NCBI GenBank assembly: GCA_027485165.1
Contig: JAIXRN010000014.1
Location: 1 to 64,000, forward strand
DNA length: 64,000 nt
Direction: 5' to 3'
DNA from: Rubrivivax sp.
Lineage (GTDB): Bacteria; Pseudomonadota; Gammaproteobacteria; Burkholderiales; Burkholderiaceae_C
The notes beneath the pieces were generated by a model, which searched no databases, was not told the DNA's origin, and saw nothing but the letters and a program-made list of their open reading frames with translations. Both the position numbers and the translations under genes were made by a program. This document shows, in pieces, positions 33,783-42,846 of this stretch (its first letter is position 1; each line of letters starts with the position of its first letter).

Positions 33783-34364
33783 TCACGAGACCGCCGGATA
33801 TGAGGGCGCAGCCCAGGTTTGCAAGCGCGGCAGCAGCGCCCGGTACGGGGCCAGCAGCAGCACGGCCATCGCCGCCTTCACGGCCAGGTCGCCGGCGGCC
33901 AGCATCAGCCAGTTCATGTCGCTGCCGGCAAACGCCAGGAAGAAGAACACGCCAGTGTCCACCACGCTGGCCACCAGGCTGCCCACCAGCGGCGCCTTCC
34001 ACCAGCTGGCCTGGCGCCAGCGGTTGAAGACGGCCACGTCCATCAGCTGCGAAAACAGAAATGCTGCGCCCGAAGCCAGCGCGATGCGCCAGGGCGCCAG
34101 CCCCAGCGAAACGCCCACCGCCACCGCAAATCCGATCCAGGCCACGCGCCGCGCCACCTGGGGGCCCAATGCGCGGTTGGTCAGGTCGCTGACCAGGAAC
34201 ACCAGCGGGTAGCTGAAAGCGCCCCAGGTCAGCCAGGCGTTGATTTCGTGCTGCACCAGCACGTTCGACAGCACGATGACAGCGGCCATGGCCAAAACAG
34301 GCCAGGCCAGGGCGCGCAGGGCGGGGGTCGGGCGGGGCGAAGGAGTGGGGGAAGGGTGCTTCAT
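33783..34364 (-). CDS. yhhQ: Queuosine precursor transporter
   Basis: The 193-residue inner-membrane protein has about six hydrophobic segments. Family motifs are VLVQHEINAWLTWGAFSYPL, VFLVSDLTNRALGP, FLFSQLMDVAVFNRW and WWKAPLVGSLVASVVDTGVF. It imports preQ0/preQ1 for tRNA queuosine synthesis. It lies 28 bases upstream of the COG0523 gene on the same strand and divergent from corC. The N-terminal 15 residues are Pro/Arg-rich and the ATG has no strong ribosome binding site. Confidence 0.88.
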   Translation of the reverse strand: MKHPSPTPSPRPTPALRALAWPVLAMAAVIVLSNVLVQHEINAWLTWGAFSYPLVFLVSDLTNRALGPQVARRVAWIGFAVAVGVSLGLAPWRIALASGAAFLFSQLMDVAVFNRWRQASWWKAPLVGSLVASVVDTGVFFFLAFAGSDMNWLMLAAGDLAVKAAMAVLLLAPYRALLPRLQTWAAPSYPAVS

Positions 34365-34460
34365 GGGGGCGCCGATTGTGCCTGCCGCGCTGCGCTGGCG
34401 GTGGGGCCTGGGGTTGTCGGTCGGTTATTCTCTGCACGACCGAGACTGCCGACACCCCCC

Positions 34461-35441
34461 GTGTCAGAACCCCCTCCTCCCGCCCCTTCTGTTTCTCACC
34501 GGCCCACCCGCAGCCCGTCTTCCGTGTCCCGCGTGGGCCGCAGCGAACGCGCCGACCGCCCGGACCGGCCCGACCGCCCCGAAACGCCCGACCGCCGCAC
34601 GCTGTTTGAACGTCTGGTGGAATTTGTCTCGCCAGGCGTGGACAGCAAGGCCGAGCTCATCAAGACCTTGGCCGATGCCGAACAGCGCGAACTGATCGAA
34701 CCCGAAAGCCGCCTGATGCTGGAAGGCGTGCTGCGCATGGCCGACATGACGGCCGGCGACGTGATGGTGGCCGCGCCACGCATGGACCTGCTGGACATCG
34801 GCGCCGACTACGACGAACTGCTGGCCCTGGTGATCGACACCGCGCATTCTCGCTTCCCGGTCTATGAAGGCGAACGCGACAACATCATCGGCATCCTGAT
34901 GGCCAAGGACCTGCTGAAGCTGCAGCGCGCCCCGGAACTGAACCTGCGCACCCTGCTGCGGCCGGCCGTCTTCGTGCCCGAAAGCAAGCGCCTGAATGAG
35001 CTGCTGCGCGACTTCCGCAGCAACCGCAACCACCTGGCGATCGTGATCGACGAGTTCGGCAACACCGCCGGGCTCATCACCATCGAAGACGTGCTGGAAG
35101 AAATCGTCGGCGAGATCGAAGACGAGTTCGACGAACGCAGCCAGGAAAGCGGCATTTACACCCTGGCCGACGGCACCCACCGCGTGGCGGGCGACGTGGC
35201 CATCGAGGCCGTCAACCACGCCTTCGACACCAGCCTGCCGGCGCAGGACTTCGACACCATCGGCGGCATCGTGGCGCATGAACTGGGCCGCGTGCCGCGC
35301 CGTGGCGAGACGGTCGCGGTGGGCGGCCTGCGATTTGCCGTGATGCTGACGCGCGGCGGCGCCGTGCGCTGGTTTCGCGTCAGCCGCGATGTCGGCGGGC
35401 CTGGCGGAGACATCACCGCCGACGGCGGCGACGTGGATTGA
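34461..35441 (+). CDS. corC: HlyC/CorC-family transporter-associated CBS protein
   Basis: The 326-residue protein has two CBS domains (DVMVAAPRMDLLDIGADYDE onward, then LRPAVFVPESKRLNELLRDF) and a CorC_HlyC domain near the C-terminus (DGTHRVAGDVAIEAVNHAF, FDTIGGIVAHELGRVPRRGE). It is the cytosolic CorC form, with no membrane region, linked to Mg2+/Co2+ efflux and membrane stress tolerance. The start is placed at GTG 34461 (MSEPPPPAPSV); the disordered first 50 residues make this uncertain. The stop overlaps the start of lnt (TTGA), the usual corC-lnt pairing. Confidence 0.9.
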   Translation: MSEPPPPAPSVSHRPTRSPSSVSRVGRSERADRPDRPDRPETPDRRTLFERLVEFVSPGVDSKAELIKTLADAEQRELIEPESRLMLEGVLRMADMTAGDVMVAAPRMDLLDIGADYDELLALVIDTAHSRFPVYEGERDNIIGILMAKDLLKLQRAPELNLRTLLRPAVFVPESKRLNELLRDFRSNRNHLAIVIDEFGNTAGLITIEDVLEEIVGEIEDEFDERSQESGIYTLADGTHRVAGDVAIEAVNHAFDTSLPAQDFDTIGGIVAHELGRVPRRGETVAVGGLRFAVMLTRGGAVRWFRVSRDVGGPGGDITADGGDVD

Positions 35442-37003
35442 ACGCCCCCGTCCCCACCGGCCTGCGGCTGGCTGAAGCCCTGGCCCTGGCCGGCCTGGGC
35501 GCCCTGCAAACCCTGGCCTACACGCACACCGGGGCGTGGTGGCTGCCCGTGCTGACCCTGGCCGTGCTGGTGTGGCGGCTGGACGGCGCCACACCGCGCC
35601 GTGCGGCGCTGTGGGGCTGGTGCTACGGCACCGGCTGGCTGCTGGCCGGGGTGTGGTGGCTGTTCATCAGCATGCACCGCTTCGGCGGCCTGCCGGCACC
35701 GCTGGCCGTGTTGGCGGTGCTGGCGCTGGCGGCGGCGCTGTCGCTGTACCTGGGGCTGGCCGCGGGCTTGTACGCCGCGCTGCGCCGCGGCACGCTGTGG
35801 GGCGACGCGCTGCTGTTCGCGTCGCTCTTCCTGCTGGCGGAATGGGCGCGCGGCGTCCTGTTCACCGGCTTTCCCTGGGTGGCGCTGGGCTATTCGCAGG
35901 TGGACGCGCCGCTGGCCGTGCTGGCGCCCTGGGTGGGCGTTTACGGCCTGGGCGCGGCCGTGGCCTGGGCCGCGGCACTGCTGGCGGCGCTGCCACGCGT
36001 GCGCCTGGGCGAGCGGCCCACCCTGGTGGCGGGTCTGGTGGTGGTGCTCACGATGCCCGGGCTGGCTGGCCCCTGGAACTTCACCGCCGGCACCGGGCAG
36101 CTGCGCGTGGCCTTGCTGCAGCCCAACGTGCAGCAGGACGAGAAGTTCAACGCCGAACGGCTGCCCGCCATCCTGGCCTGGGTGGCCACCGAATTGCAGC
36201 GGGTTGACGCCGACCTGGTGGTGACGCCGGAAACCGCCGTGCCCCTGCTGCCGGCGCAGCTGGCCGAGATGGCCCCGGAGTATTGGGACACCCTGGTGGC
36301 CCACTACGCGCAGCCCGGGCGCGCTGCCCTGGTGGGCGTGCCCCTGGGCGACTTCGACATGGGATACACCAATTCCGTCGTCGGCCTGTCCCCGGCCGGC
36401 AGCGACTACCGCTACGACAAGCACCACCTGGTGCCCTTCGGCGAATTCATCCCCACCGGCTTTCGCTGGTTCACCGAGATGATGAACATCCCGCTGGGCG
36501 ACTTCCGGCGCGGCGTGGTGGCCGCGCCGTCCTTTACCGTCGGCACGCAGCGCATCGCCCCGCACATCTGCTACGAAGACCTGTTCGGCGAAGAACTGGC
36601 GCTGCGCTTTCGCCCCGCTGCCACAGCGCCCACGGTGCTGGCCAATGTCAGCAACATCGCCTGGTTCGGCGATACGGTCGCCGTGGCCCAGCACCGCAAC
36701 ATTTCGCGTATGCGGGCGCTGGAATTGCAGCGCCCGGTGATCCGCGCCACCAACACTGGCGCCACGGTGGCCATCAACCACCGTGGCCGCGTGCTGGCCG
36801 AGCTGCCGCCGGCCAGCCAGGGCGTGCTGGCCACGATGGTGGAAGGCCGCACCGGCAACACCGTGTTCGCCCTGTGGGCGGCCCGCTTCGGCCTGTGGCC
36901 GCTGGTGCTGCTGGCCGTGCTGCTGGTGCTGGGCCTGTCGGGCCGCGTGCGGCGCAGGGGCGAGGCCCGAGACACCGAGCTGCCGTCGGGCCTGGCGCCT
37001 TAA
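35438..37003 (+). CDS. lnt: Apolipoprotein N-acyltransferase
   Basis: The 521-residue membrane enzyme adds the third acyl chain to lipoproteins. About six membrane segments occupy the first 200 residues, followed by a nitrilase-like domain. The catalytic triad is Glu265 ([10 protein letters not shown]), Lys328 ([14 protein letters not shown]) and Cys378 ([12 protein letters not shown]), with spacing like E. coli 267/335/387. The start is a TTG inside the corC stop (TTGA). glyQ follows after 34 bases. Confidence 0.95.
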   Translation: MNAPVPTGLRLAEALALAGLGALQTLAYTHTGAWWLPVLTLAVLVWRLDGATPRRAALWGWCYGTGWLLAGVWWLFISMHRFGGLPAPLAVLAVLALAAALSLYLGLAAGLYAALRRGTLWGDALLFASLFLLAEWARGVLFTGFPWVALGYSQVDAPLAVLAPWVGVYGLGAAVAWAAALLAALPRVRLGERPTLVAGLVVVLTMPGLAGPWNFTAGTGQLRVALLQPNVQQDEKFNAERLPAILAWVATELQRVDADLVVTPETAVPLLPAQLAEMAPEYWDTLVAHYAQPGRAALVGVPLGDFDMGYTNSVVGLSPAGSDYRYDKHHLVPFGEFIPTGFRWFTEMMNIPLGDFRRGVVAAPSFTVGTQRIAPHICYEDLFGEELALRFRPAATAPTVLANVSNIAWFGDTVAVAQHRNISRMRALELQRPVIRATNTGATVAINHRGRVLAELPPASQGVLATMVEGRTGNTVFALWAARFGLWPLVLLAVLLVLGLSGRVRRRGEARDTELPSGLAP

Positions 37004-37037
37004 CATCAAGGGTTTTCCGCGGCCCTGGCCCCAGCCC

Positions 37038-37970
37038 ATGCTCACCTTCCAGCAGATCATCCTGAAGTTGCAGTCCTACTGGGACGCGCAGGGCTGTGCC
37101 CTGCTGCAGCCCTACGACATGGAAGTGGGTGCCGGCACCAGCCACACCGCGACCTTCCTGCGCGCCCTGGGCCCTGAACCCTGGAAGGCGGCCTACGTGC
37201 AGCCCAGCCGGCGCCCCAAGGACGGCCGCTATGGCAACAACCCCAACCGCCTGCAGCACTACTACCAGTACCAGGTGGTGCTGAAGCCCGCGCCGGCCAA
37301 CATCCTGGAGCTCTACCTCGGCAGCCTGGAAGCGCTGGGCTTCGACCTGAAGGCCAACGACGTGCGCTTCGTCGAAGACGACTGGGAGAACCCCACGCTG
37401 GGCTGCTGGGGCCTGGGCTGGGAAGTCTGGCTGAACGGCATGGAAGTGACGCAGTTCACCTACTTCCAGCAGGTGGGCGGCATTGACTGCCGGCCGATCA
37501 CGGGCGAAATCACCTACGGGCTGGAACGCCTGGCGATGTACCTGCAGGGCGTGGACAACGTCTACGACCTCACCTGGACGGTGGGCGCCGACGGCTGCAA
37601 GCTGAGCTACGGCGACGTCTACCACCAGAACGAAGTCGAGCAGAGCACCTACAACTTCGAGCACAGCGACGTCGACTTCCTGCTGCAGGCCTTCGCCGCG
37701 CATGAACGCCAGAGCCAGCTGCTGATGGCACAGCAGCTGGCCCTGCCGGCCTACGAACAGCTGCTGAAGGCCGGCCACAGTTTCAACCTGCTGGACGCAC
37801 GCGGCGCCATCAGCGTGACAGAACGCGCCGCCTACATCGGCCGCATCCGCAACCTGGCACGCAGCGTCGCCGCCAGCTATGTGGAAAGCCGCGCCCGCCT
37901 GGGCTTCCCGATGGCGCCCCGGGCCTGGGCCGACCAGGTGGTGGCGCAGCTGGCCAAGAAGGCGGCATGA
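37038..37970 (+). CDS. glyQ: Glycine-tRNA ligase alpha subunit
   Basis: The 310-residue class II synthetase catalytic subunit begins [15 protein letters not shown]. It contains [48 protein letters not shown] and [18 protein letters not shown]. It works as an alpha2beta2 enzyme with GlyS. The frame stays open 255 bases upstream within the lnt gene; ATG 37038 is the family start. It overlaps glyS by four bases (ATGA). Confidence 0.97.
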   Translation: MLTFQQIILKLQSYWDAQGCALLQPYDMEVGAGTSHTATFLRALGPEPWKAAYVQPSRRPKDGRYGNNPNRLQHYYQYQVVLKPAPANILELYLGSLEALGFDLKANDVRFVEDDWENPTLGCWGLGWEVWLNGMEVTQFTYFQQVGGIDCRPITGEITYGLERLAMYLQGVDNVYDLTWTVGADGCKLSYGDVYHQNEVEQSTYNFEHSDVDFLLQAFAAHERQSQLLMAQQLALPAYEQLLKAGHSFNLLDARGAISVTERAAYIGRIRNLARSVAASYVESRARLGFPMAPRAWADQVVAQLAKKAA

Positions 37971-40117
37971 GCATGGCTGCGCAGAACCTGCTGGTCGAAC
38001 TCTTCGTCGAAGAACTGCCGCCCAAGGCGCTGAAGAAGCTGGGCGAAGCCTTTGCCCACGGCTTGGCCGCTAGCCTGAAGGCCCAGGGCCTGGCGGCTGA
38101 CGAAGCCGCCGTGACCGCCTATGCATCGCCGCGCCGCCTGGGCCTGCACCTGACGGGCGTGGCTGCGCGCGCTGCCGACAAGGCCGTGCAGAGCAAGCTG
38201 ATGCCCGTGGCCGTGGGCCTGGACGCCAGCGGCGCGCCCACCCCCGCGCTGCTGAAGAAGCTGGCCGCCCTGGGCGCCGACGCCAGCGCTGTGCCGGGCC
38301 TGAAGCGTGCGCCCGACGGCAAGGCCGAAGCGCTGTTCCTGGACAGCACCGTGCCCGGCGCCACGCTGGCCGAAGGCCTGCAGAAGGCGCTGGCCGACAC
38401 CCTGGCCAAGCTGCCCATTCCCAAGCTGATGCAGTACCAGCTGGAGGCCGGCGCCCAGTCTGACGATCCCGGCTTCGAACCGGGCTGGACGACGGTGCAC
38501 TTCGTGCGCCCTGCCCACGGCCTGGTGGCTTTGCATGGCGCTGAGGTCGTGCCCGTGCAGGCCCTGGGCCTGCAGTCCGGCCGCAGCACGCGCGGCCACC
38601 GCTTCGAGGCGGCAACGCCCAGCATCGAGATCGTCGATGCCGACAGCTACGCCGCGCAGCTGCGCGACGAAGGCGCCGTCATCCCGCGCTTCGACGAGCG
38701 CCGAGCCGAACTGCAGCGCCAGCTGGCTGCTGCGGCCCAGCGTGAAGGCCTGGTCGCGATCGACGACGATGCCCTGCTGGACGAAGTCACGGCCCTGGTG
38801 GAACGCCCGAACGTGCTGCTGTGCCACTTCGAAGAAGCCTTCCTGGCCGTACCGCAGGAGTGCCTGATCCTGACGATGAAGGCCAACCAGAAGTATTTCC
38901 CGCTGCTGGACGCGACTGGCCGGCTGACCAACAAGTTCCTGATCGTCAGCAATATCCGCCCGGCCGACGCCAGCCGCGTGATCGAAGGCAACGAACGCGT
39001 GGTGCGCCCGCGCCTGGCCGACGCGAAGTTCTTCTTCGACCAGGACAAGAAGCGCACGCTGGAAAGCCGCGTGCCCCAGCTGGCGCGCGTGGTCTACCAC
39101 GGCAAGCTGGGCAGCCAGGGCGACCGCATGGAACGCGTGCGGGCCCTGGCGCGCAGCATCGGGCAGCAGCTGGGCGGCGGCGAAGGGGCCGCGCTGGCCG
39201 ACCGCGCCGCCCTGCTGGCCAAGGCCGACCTGCTGACCGATATGGTGGGCGAATTCCCTGAACTGCAAGGCGTGATGGGCGGCTACTACGCCCGCCACGA
39301 TGCCGAGCCCGAAGCCGTGGCCCTGGCCATCGAAGACCACTACCGCCCGCGCTTTGCCGGCGACGCGCTGCCGCGCGACACCGCTGGCCATGCCGGCCTG
39401 GCCCTGGCCCTGGCTGACAAGCTGGAAACCCTGGCTGGCCTGTTCAGCATCGGTCAGCTGCCCACTGGCGACAAAGACCCGTTTGCGCTGCGCCGCCACG
39501 CGCTGGGCGTGATCCGCATGCTGATCGAACGCGACCTGCCGTTGGCCGTGCCCGACCTGGTGAAGTTGGCGCTGGGCCAGTTCCCTGCGGCGGCGCCAGG
39601 CGTGGCCGCCGAACTGTCCAGCTTCCTGTTCGACCGCCTGGTGGGCAGCCTGCGCGAACAGGGCAGCAGCGCCCAGGAAGTGGACGCCGTTGTCGCCCTG
39701 CGCCCGCCGCGCTGGGGCGACATCCCGCGCCGTCTGGCGGCGGTGCGGGCCTTCGCGGCCCTGCCCGAATCGGCCGCGCTGGCAGCTGCCAACAAGCGCG
39801 TGGGCAATATCCTGAAGAAGGCCGACGACGGCGCGCCGGGCGCGGTGGACACCGCACGCCTGGTCGAACCCGCCGAATCGGCCTTGGCCCAAGCCCTGGC
39901 CAGCGTGGCGCCGGTGGCCGACGCGGCCTTCGAGCGCGGCGACTACACCGCTTCGCTGCAAGCCCTGGCGGCGCTGAAGGGCCCGGTCGATGCCTTCTTC
40001 GAAGGCGTGATGGTGAACGCCGAAGACCCGGACCTGCGCCGCAACCGACTGGCCTTGCTGGCGCGCCTGCACGCGGCGATGAACCGCGTCGCTGACCTGT
40101 CGCGGCTGGCCTCATGA
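37967..40117 (+). CDS. glyS: Glycine-tRNA ligase beta subunit
   Basis: The 716-residue tRNA-binding subunit of the tetrameric glycyl-tRNA synthetase has typical blocks: [20 protein letters not shown] at the start, then [40 protein letters not shown] and [20 protein letters not shown]. An HD-like and anticodon-binding end follows ([20 protein letters not shown]). It is coupled to glyQ, and gmhB follows after 30 bases. Confidence 0.97.
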   Translation: MSMAAQNLLVELFVEELPPKALKKLGEAFAHGLAASLKAQGLAADEAAVTAYASPRRLGLHLTGVAARAADKAVQSKLMPVAVGLDASGAPTPALLKKLAALGADASAVPGLKRAPDGKAEALFLDSTVPGATLAEGLQKALADTLAKLPIPKLMQYQLEAGAQSDDPGFEPGWTTVHFVRPAHGLVALHGAEVVPVQALGLQSGRSTRGHRFEAATPSIEIVDADSYAAQLRDEGAVIPRFDERRAELQRQLAAAAQREGLVAIDDDALLDEVTALVERPNVLLCHFEEAFLAVPQECLILTMKANQKYFPLLDATGRLTNKFLIVSNIRPADASRVIEGNERVVRPRLADAKFFFDQDKKRTLESRVPQLARVVYHGKLGSQGDRMERVRALARSIGQQLGGGEGAALADRAALLAKADLLTDMVGEFPELQGVMGGYYARHDAEPEAVALAIEDHYRPRFAGDALPRDTAGHAGLALALADKLETLAGLFSIGQLPTGDKDPFALRRHALGVIRMLIERDLPLAVPDLVKLALGQFPAAAPGVAAELSSFLFDRLVGSLREQGSSAQEVDAVVALRPPRWGDIPRRLAAVRAFAALPESAALAAANKRVGNILKKADDGAPGAVDTARLVEPAESALAQALASVAPVADAAFERGDYTASLQALAALKGPVDAFFEGVMVNAEDPDLRRNRLALLARLHAAMNRVADLSRLAS

Positions 40118-40147
40118 AGCCAGCCTGCGCACGGCCGGGTTGAACAG

Positions 40148-40747
40148 ATGCAGCACACCAAGCTCGTCATCCTGGGCCGCGACGGCGTGCTCAACCAGTT
40201 CCGCGAAGGGCATGTCACCGCACCGGCCGAATGGGTGCCGATCCCCGGCGCGCTGGAAGCCGTTTCGCGGCTGAACCACGCCGGCTGGCATGTGGTGGTG
40301 GCCACCAACCAGAGCGGTATTGGCCGCGGCATGATCGACATGAGCGCCGTCAACGCCGTGCATGCGCGCATGAACAGCCTGCTGCAAGCCGAGGGCGGGC
40401 GCCTGGACGCCGTGTTCTTCTGCCCGCACACGCCCGAAGAAGGCTGCAGCTGCCGCAAGCCCCAGCCGGGCCTGCTGCTGGACATCGGCCGCCGTTACGG
40501 CGTGGACCTGGGCGGCGTGCCCATGGTGGGCGACACCCTGCGCGACCTGCAGGCCGCGCTGGCCGCCGGCTGTGAACCCCACCTGGTGCTGAGCGGCCGC
40601 GCCGCGCAGCTGCAGGGCGACGCGCTGCAGGCCGTGCTGGCGGCGGCGCCCGGCACCACGGTGCACGCCAGCCTGACCGAGTTCGTCGAGTTCCTGCAGC
40701 GCCGCGGCGGCGAAGTGCCCGACTCAGGCGCTGGGGGCCTGGGCTGA
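40148..40747 (+). CDS. gmhB: D-glycero-beta-D-manno-heptose 1,7-bisphosphate 7-phosphatase-like HAD protein
   Basis: The 199-residue HAD phosphatase of LPS heptose synthesis has VVVATNQSGIGRG (motif II), the zinc loop CPHTPEEGCSCRKP, and MVGDTLRDLQAA (motif IV). Motif I, however, reads LGRDGVLN where the family has LDRDG: the phosphoaspartate nucleophile Asp is replaced by Gly10, while the acid/base Asp12 remains. If the base call is right this protein would be expected to be inactive or altered. The gene order glyS-gmhB-plsC is typical for the order. Its stop overlaps plsC (TGATG). Confidence 0.85.
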   Translation: MQHTKLVILGRDGVLNQFREGHVTAPAEWVPIPGALEAVSRLNHAGWHVVVATNQSGIGRGMIDMSAVNAVHARMNSLLQAEGGRLDAVFFCPHTPEEGCSCRKPQPGLLLDIGRRYGVDLGGVPMVGDTLRDLQAALAAGCEPHLVLSGRAAQLQGDALQAVLAAAPGTTVHASLTEFVEFLQRRGGEVPDSGAGGLG

Positions 40748-41526
40748 TGCGCCTGCTTTGGGCCCTGCGGTCCTTCGTCTTCGTGCTGTGGATGGCAGCC
40801 ACCGTCATCCCCTGGGGCACGCTGATGCTGCTGCTGTCGATCTTCTGGCGCGGTGAAAAGCTCTATTGGCCCACGATGCGCTGGCTGCGCATGGCGATCT
40901 GGGGCGCGCGCGTGATCTGCGGCGTGAACTACCGCGTGCACGGGCTGGACCGGCTGCCGACCAAGGGCGACCGCCGTTCGGCCGTGGTGCTGGCGTCCAA
41001 GCACCAGAGCACCTGGGAGACCTTCGCCTACCCCACGCTGATGCCGCACCCGCTGGCCTATGTCTTCAAGCGCGAACTGCTGTACGTGCCCTTCTTCGGC
41101 TGGGCCATGGGCCGGCTGGACATGATCCACATCGACCGCAGCAAGCGCACCGAAGCCTGGAACAAGGTGGCCGCCCAGGGCAAGCGGCTGGCGGCCGAAG
41201 GCATCTGGGTGATCATGTTCCCGGAAGGCACGCGGGCGCCGCGCGGCGGGCAGGGCAGCTACAAGAGCGGCGCTTCACGCCTGGCCATCGCCACCGGCGT
41301 GCCCATCGTGCCCATCGCCACCAGTTCGGCCAAGTGCTGGCCGCGCAAGAGCTTCCTGCTGCGCCCGGGGGTGGTGGACGTGTCGATCGGCCACCCCATC
41401 GCCAGCGCCGGCCGCGAACCCGACGAACTGATGCGCGAGGTCGAAGCCTGGATCGAAGCCGAGATGCGCAGGCTCGACCCCCAGGCTTACGCCAGCACGG
41501 CCACGGGCCGCCCGGCCAGCGCCTGA
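40747..41526 (+). CDS. plsC: 1-acyl-sn-glycerol-3-phosphate acyltransferase
   Basis: The 259-residue membrane-bound acyltransferase makes phosphatidic acid. An N-terminal membrane helix is followed by motif I KHQSTWE, an H-x4-E form as in NlaB-type betaproteobacterial enzymes rather than the usual H-x4-D. Motif III is FPEGTRAPRG and motif IV is GVPIVPIA. It begins inside the gmhB stop. Confidence 0.93.
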   Translation: MRLLWALRSFVFVLWMAATVIPWGTLMLLLSIFWRGEKLYWPTMRWLRMAIWGARVICGVNYRVHGLDRLPTKGDRRSAVVLASKHQSTWETFAYPTLMPHPLAYVFKRELLYVPFFGWAMGRLDMIHIDRSKRTEAWNKVAAQGKRLAAEGIWVIMFPEGTRAPRGGQGSYKSGASRLAIATGVPIVPIATSSAKCWPRKSFLLRPGVVDVSIGHPIASAGREPDELMREVEAWIEAEMRRLDPQAYASTATGRPASA

Positions 41527-41552
41527 ACCGTCGCGCGGCGCCTTCCTACAAT
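41524..41552 (+). promoter_or_regulatory. Candidate promoter for the YgjP-like gene
   Basis: A -10 TACAAT (41547-41552) lies 17 bases after TGAACC (41524-41529, 3 of 6 matches to TTGACA) and just after the plsC stop. Transcription would start near 41559-41560, at or next to an ATG, so the message could be leaderless. Confidence 0.45.
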
Positions 41553-41559
41553 GCGCCGG

Positions 41560-42543
41560 ATGTTGCGACGGATACCGCGACCCGCACCGATGCCGACTGC
41601 CCGACTGCGTGGCCTTGGCGCCAGCCAGCCCGCAGCGGCCCAGGCGCAGCTGTCACTGTTCGATGCTGCTGAAGCCGACGCCAACGTTGAAGCGAGCCTG
41701 GCGCCAAGCTTGCAGGGCGCACCCGTGTTGCCTGCTGCCCTTGCGGTCCCCCCGGTCGGCCCGCTGGCCTACCAGCATCCGCAGGCTCAGCGCTTCATCG
41801 TGCTGGGGGCAGGCCACCGCGTGGCCTATGCGTTGCGCCGCGCCCGGCGCCGCAGCATCGGTTTTTCCATCGACATGGACGGCCTGACCGTGAGCGCGCC
41901 GCGCTGGCTGGGGCTGGCCGACGTCGAAGCCGCGCTGCGCGAAAAGGCGCCGTGGATCCTGCGCAAGCTGCAGGAACAGCGCGAACGCGGCCAGCGCGTG
42001 GCGGCGGCGCGGGTGGACTGGCGCGACGGCACGACCCTGCCTTTCCTGGGCCAGACCCTGACCCTGGTGCTGGACCCGCGCATCACGGGCGCGCAGCTGC
42101 AGGGGGCCGATCAGCCTTTGTCGGGCTTGCCTGGCCGGCCAGGCATCTGCCAGCTCACCCTGCGGCTGGGCCTGCCGCAGGGTGCGGCCCCGGTGCAGAT
42201 CCGCGACACCGTGCAGAGCTGGCTGCAGCGCCAGGCGCGACGCGTGTTTGAAGAGCGTTGCGCCCTGTTCGCGCCGCGGCTGGGCGTGACCATGAAGCGT
42301 CTGGCGCTCAGTTCCGCGGCCACGCGCTGGGGCAGCGCCAGCGCAGATGGTTCCATCCGGCTGAACTGGCGCCTGGTGCACTTCGGCCTGCCCGTGATCG
42401 ACTATGTGGTGACCCATGAGCTGGCCCACTTGCGCGAGATGAACCACAGCCCGGCGTTCTGGGACGTGGTGCGCAGCGCGCTGCCGGCATTCGAGGCCGC
42501 GCGCGGCGCGCTGCGTGCCGAGGTGCTGCCGGTCTTCGACTGA
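41560..42543 (+). CDS. YgjP-like (DUF45/M48-type) metal-dependent hydrolase
   Basis: The 327-residue protein has the zincin-type motif THELAHLREMNHS near the C-terminus, preceded by LALSSAATRWGSASADGSIR LNWRLVHF-type family blocks. The N-terminal half has RRARRRSIGFSIDMDGLTVS and APRWLGLADVEAALREKAPW. E. coli YgjP has been described as a pyrophosphohydrolase or metalloprotease-like protein; the role here is open. The first in-frame ATG (41551) falls inside the -10 box, so ATG 41560 or 41590 is the real start. The first 90 residues are low-complexity and not conserved. Confidence 0.83.
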   Translation: MLRRIPRPAPMPTARLRGLGASQPAAAQAQLSLFDAAEADANVEASLAPSLQGAPVLPAALAVPPVGPLAYQHPQAQRFIVLGAGHRVAYALRRARRRSIGFSIDMDGLTVSAPRWLGLADVEAALREKAPWILRKLQEQRERGQRVAAARVDWRDGTTLPFLGQTLTLVLDPRITGAQLQGADQPLSGLPGRPGICQLTLRLGLPQGAAPVQIRDTVQSWLQRQARRVFEERCALFAPRLGVTMKRLALSSAATRWGSASADGSIRLNWRLVHFGLPVIDYVVTHELAHLREMNHSPAFWDVVRSALPAFEAARGALRAEVLPVFD

Positions 42544-42609
42544 GGCATAAGTAGCGCCAGAGCCCGCTGGCAGGGCTAAACCCCCCTAACGGGGGCCGCT
42601 GGCAGCAGT

Positions 42610-42765
42610 CTCTTCCGCCATGCGGTGGATGTTTCCAGCGGGTGAGCCCGGCACACTGCCGCCAGTCAGCTGTCGTCATGTGAGCATCTGTCTGTGCGGA
42701 AACCTGGAGGTCCCGCATCATCGGTTGGCACCCGCGTCATCAAAACTCTTCCAAGCCGGCCGATT
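42610..42765 (+). ncRNA. ssrS: Candidate 6S-like structured RNA
   Basis: The 303-base gap between the YgjP-like gene and the next minus-strand gene has no ORF but ends in a strong plus-strand terminator, so a transcript is expected. GATG...GCGGGT (42628-42643) can pair with ACCCGC..CATC (42730-42741) as in the closing stem of 6S RNA. GCACA (42651-42655) pairs with TGTGC (42693-42697) around a CATGTGAGCATC tip, also 6S-like. The distance between the paired ends (114 bases) is shorter than in E. coli. Boundaries are approximate, and a different structured RNA is possible. Confidence 0.42.
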
Positions 42766-42770
42766 GCAGT

Positions 42771-42812
42771 GCGGCGGCCCTCCAAGCCTGTCTTGGGGGG
42801 CCGCCGTTTTGC
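42771..42812 (+). terminator. Strong Rho-independent terminator
   Basis: GCGGCGGCCCTCCAAG and CTTGGGGGGCCGCCG form a stem of about 15 bp with a CCTGT loop, followed by TTTTGCTT. It is 227 bases past the stop of the YgjP-like gene, farther than usual for that gene, which suggests it serves a separate RNA. Confidence 0.88.
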
Positions 42813-42846
42813 TTGGAGCCGACCCTTTCGCCCGCGCAGCCGGGCG

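Noticed and set aside
37877-40072. A 731-codon open frame antisense to glyS
   Set aside because: glyS is unambiguous on the plus strand and the antisense product is a low-complexity Gln/His/Ala/Gly sequence, typical of a GC-driven shadow.
40747-41526. H-x4-E in place of H-x4-D in PlsC as a loss of function
   Set aside because: KHQSTWE is also the motif of NlaB-type betaproteobacterial acyltransferases, so it is a lineage variant rather than a defect.
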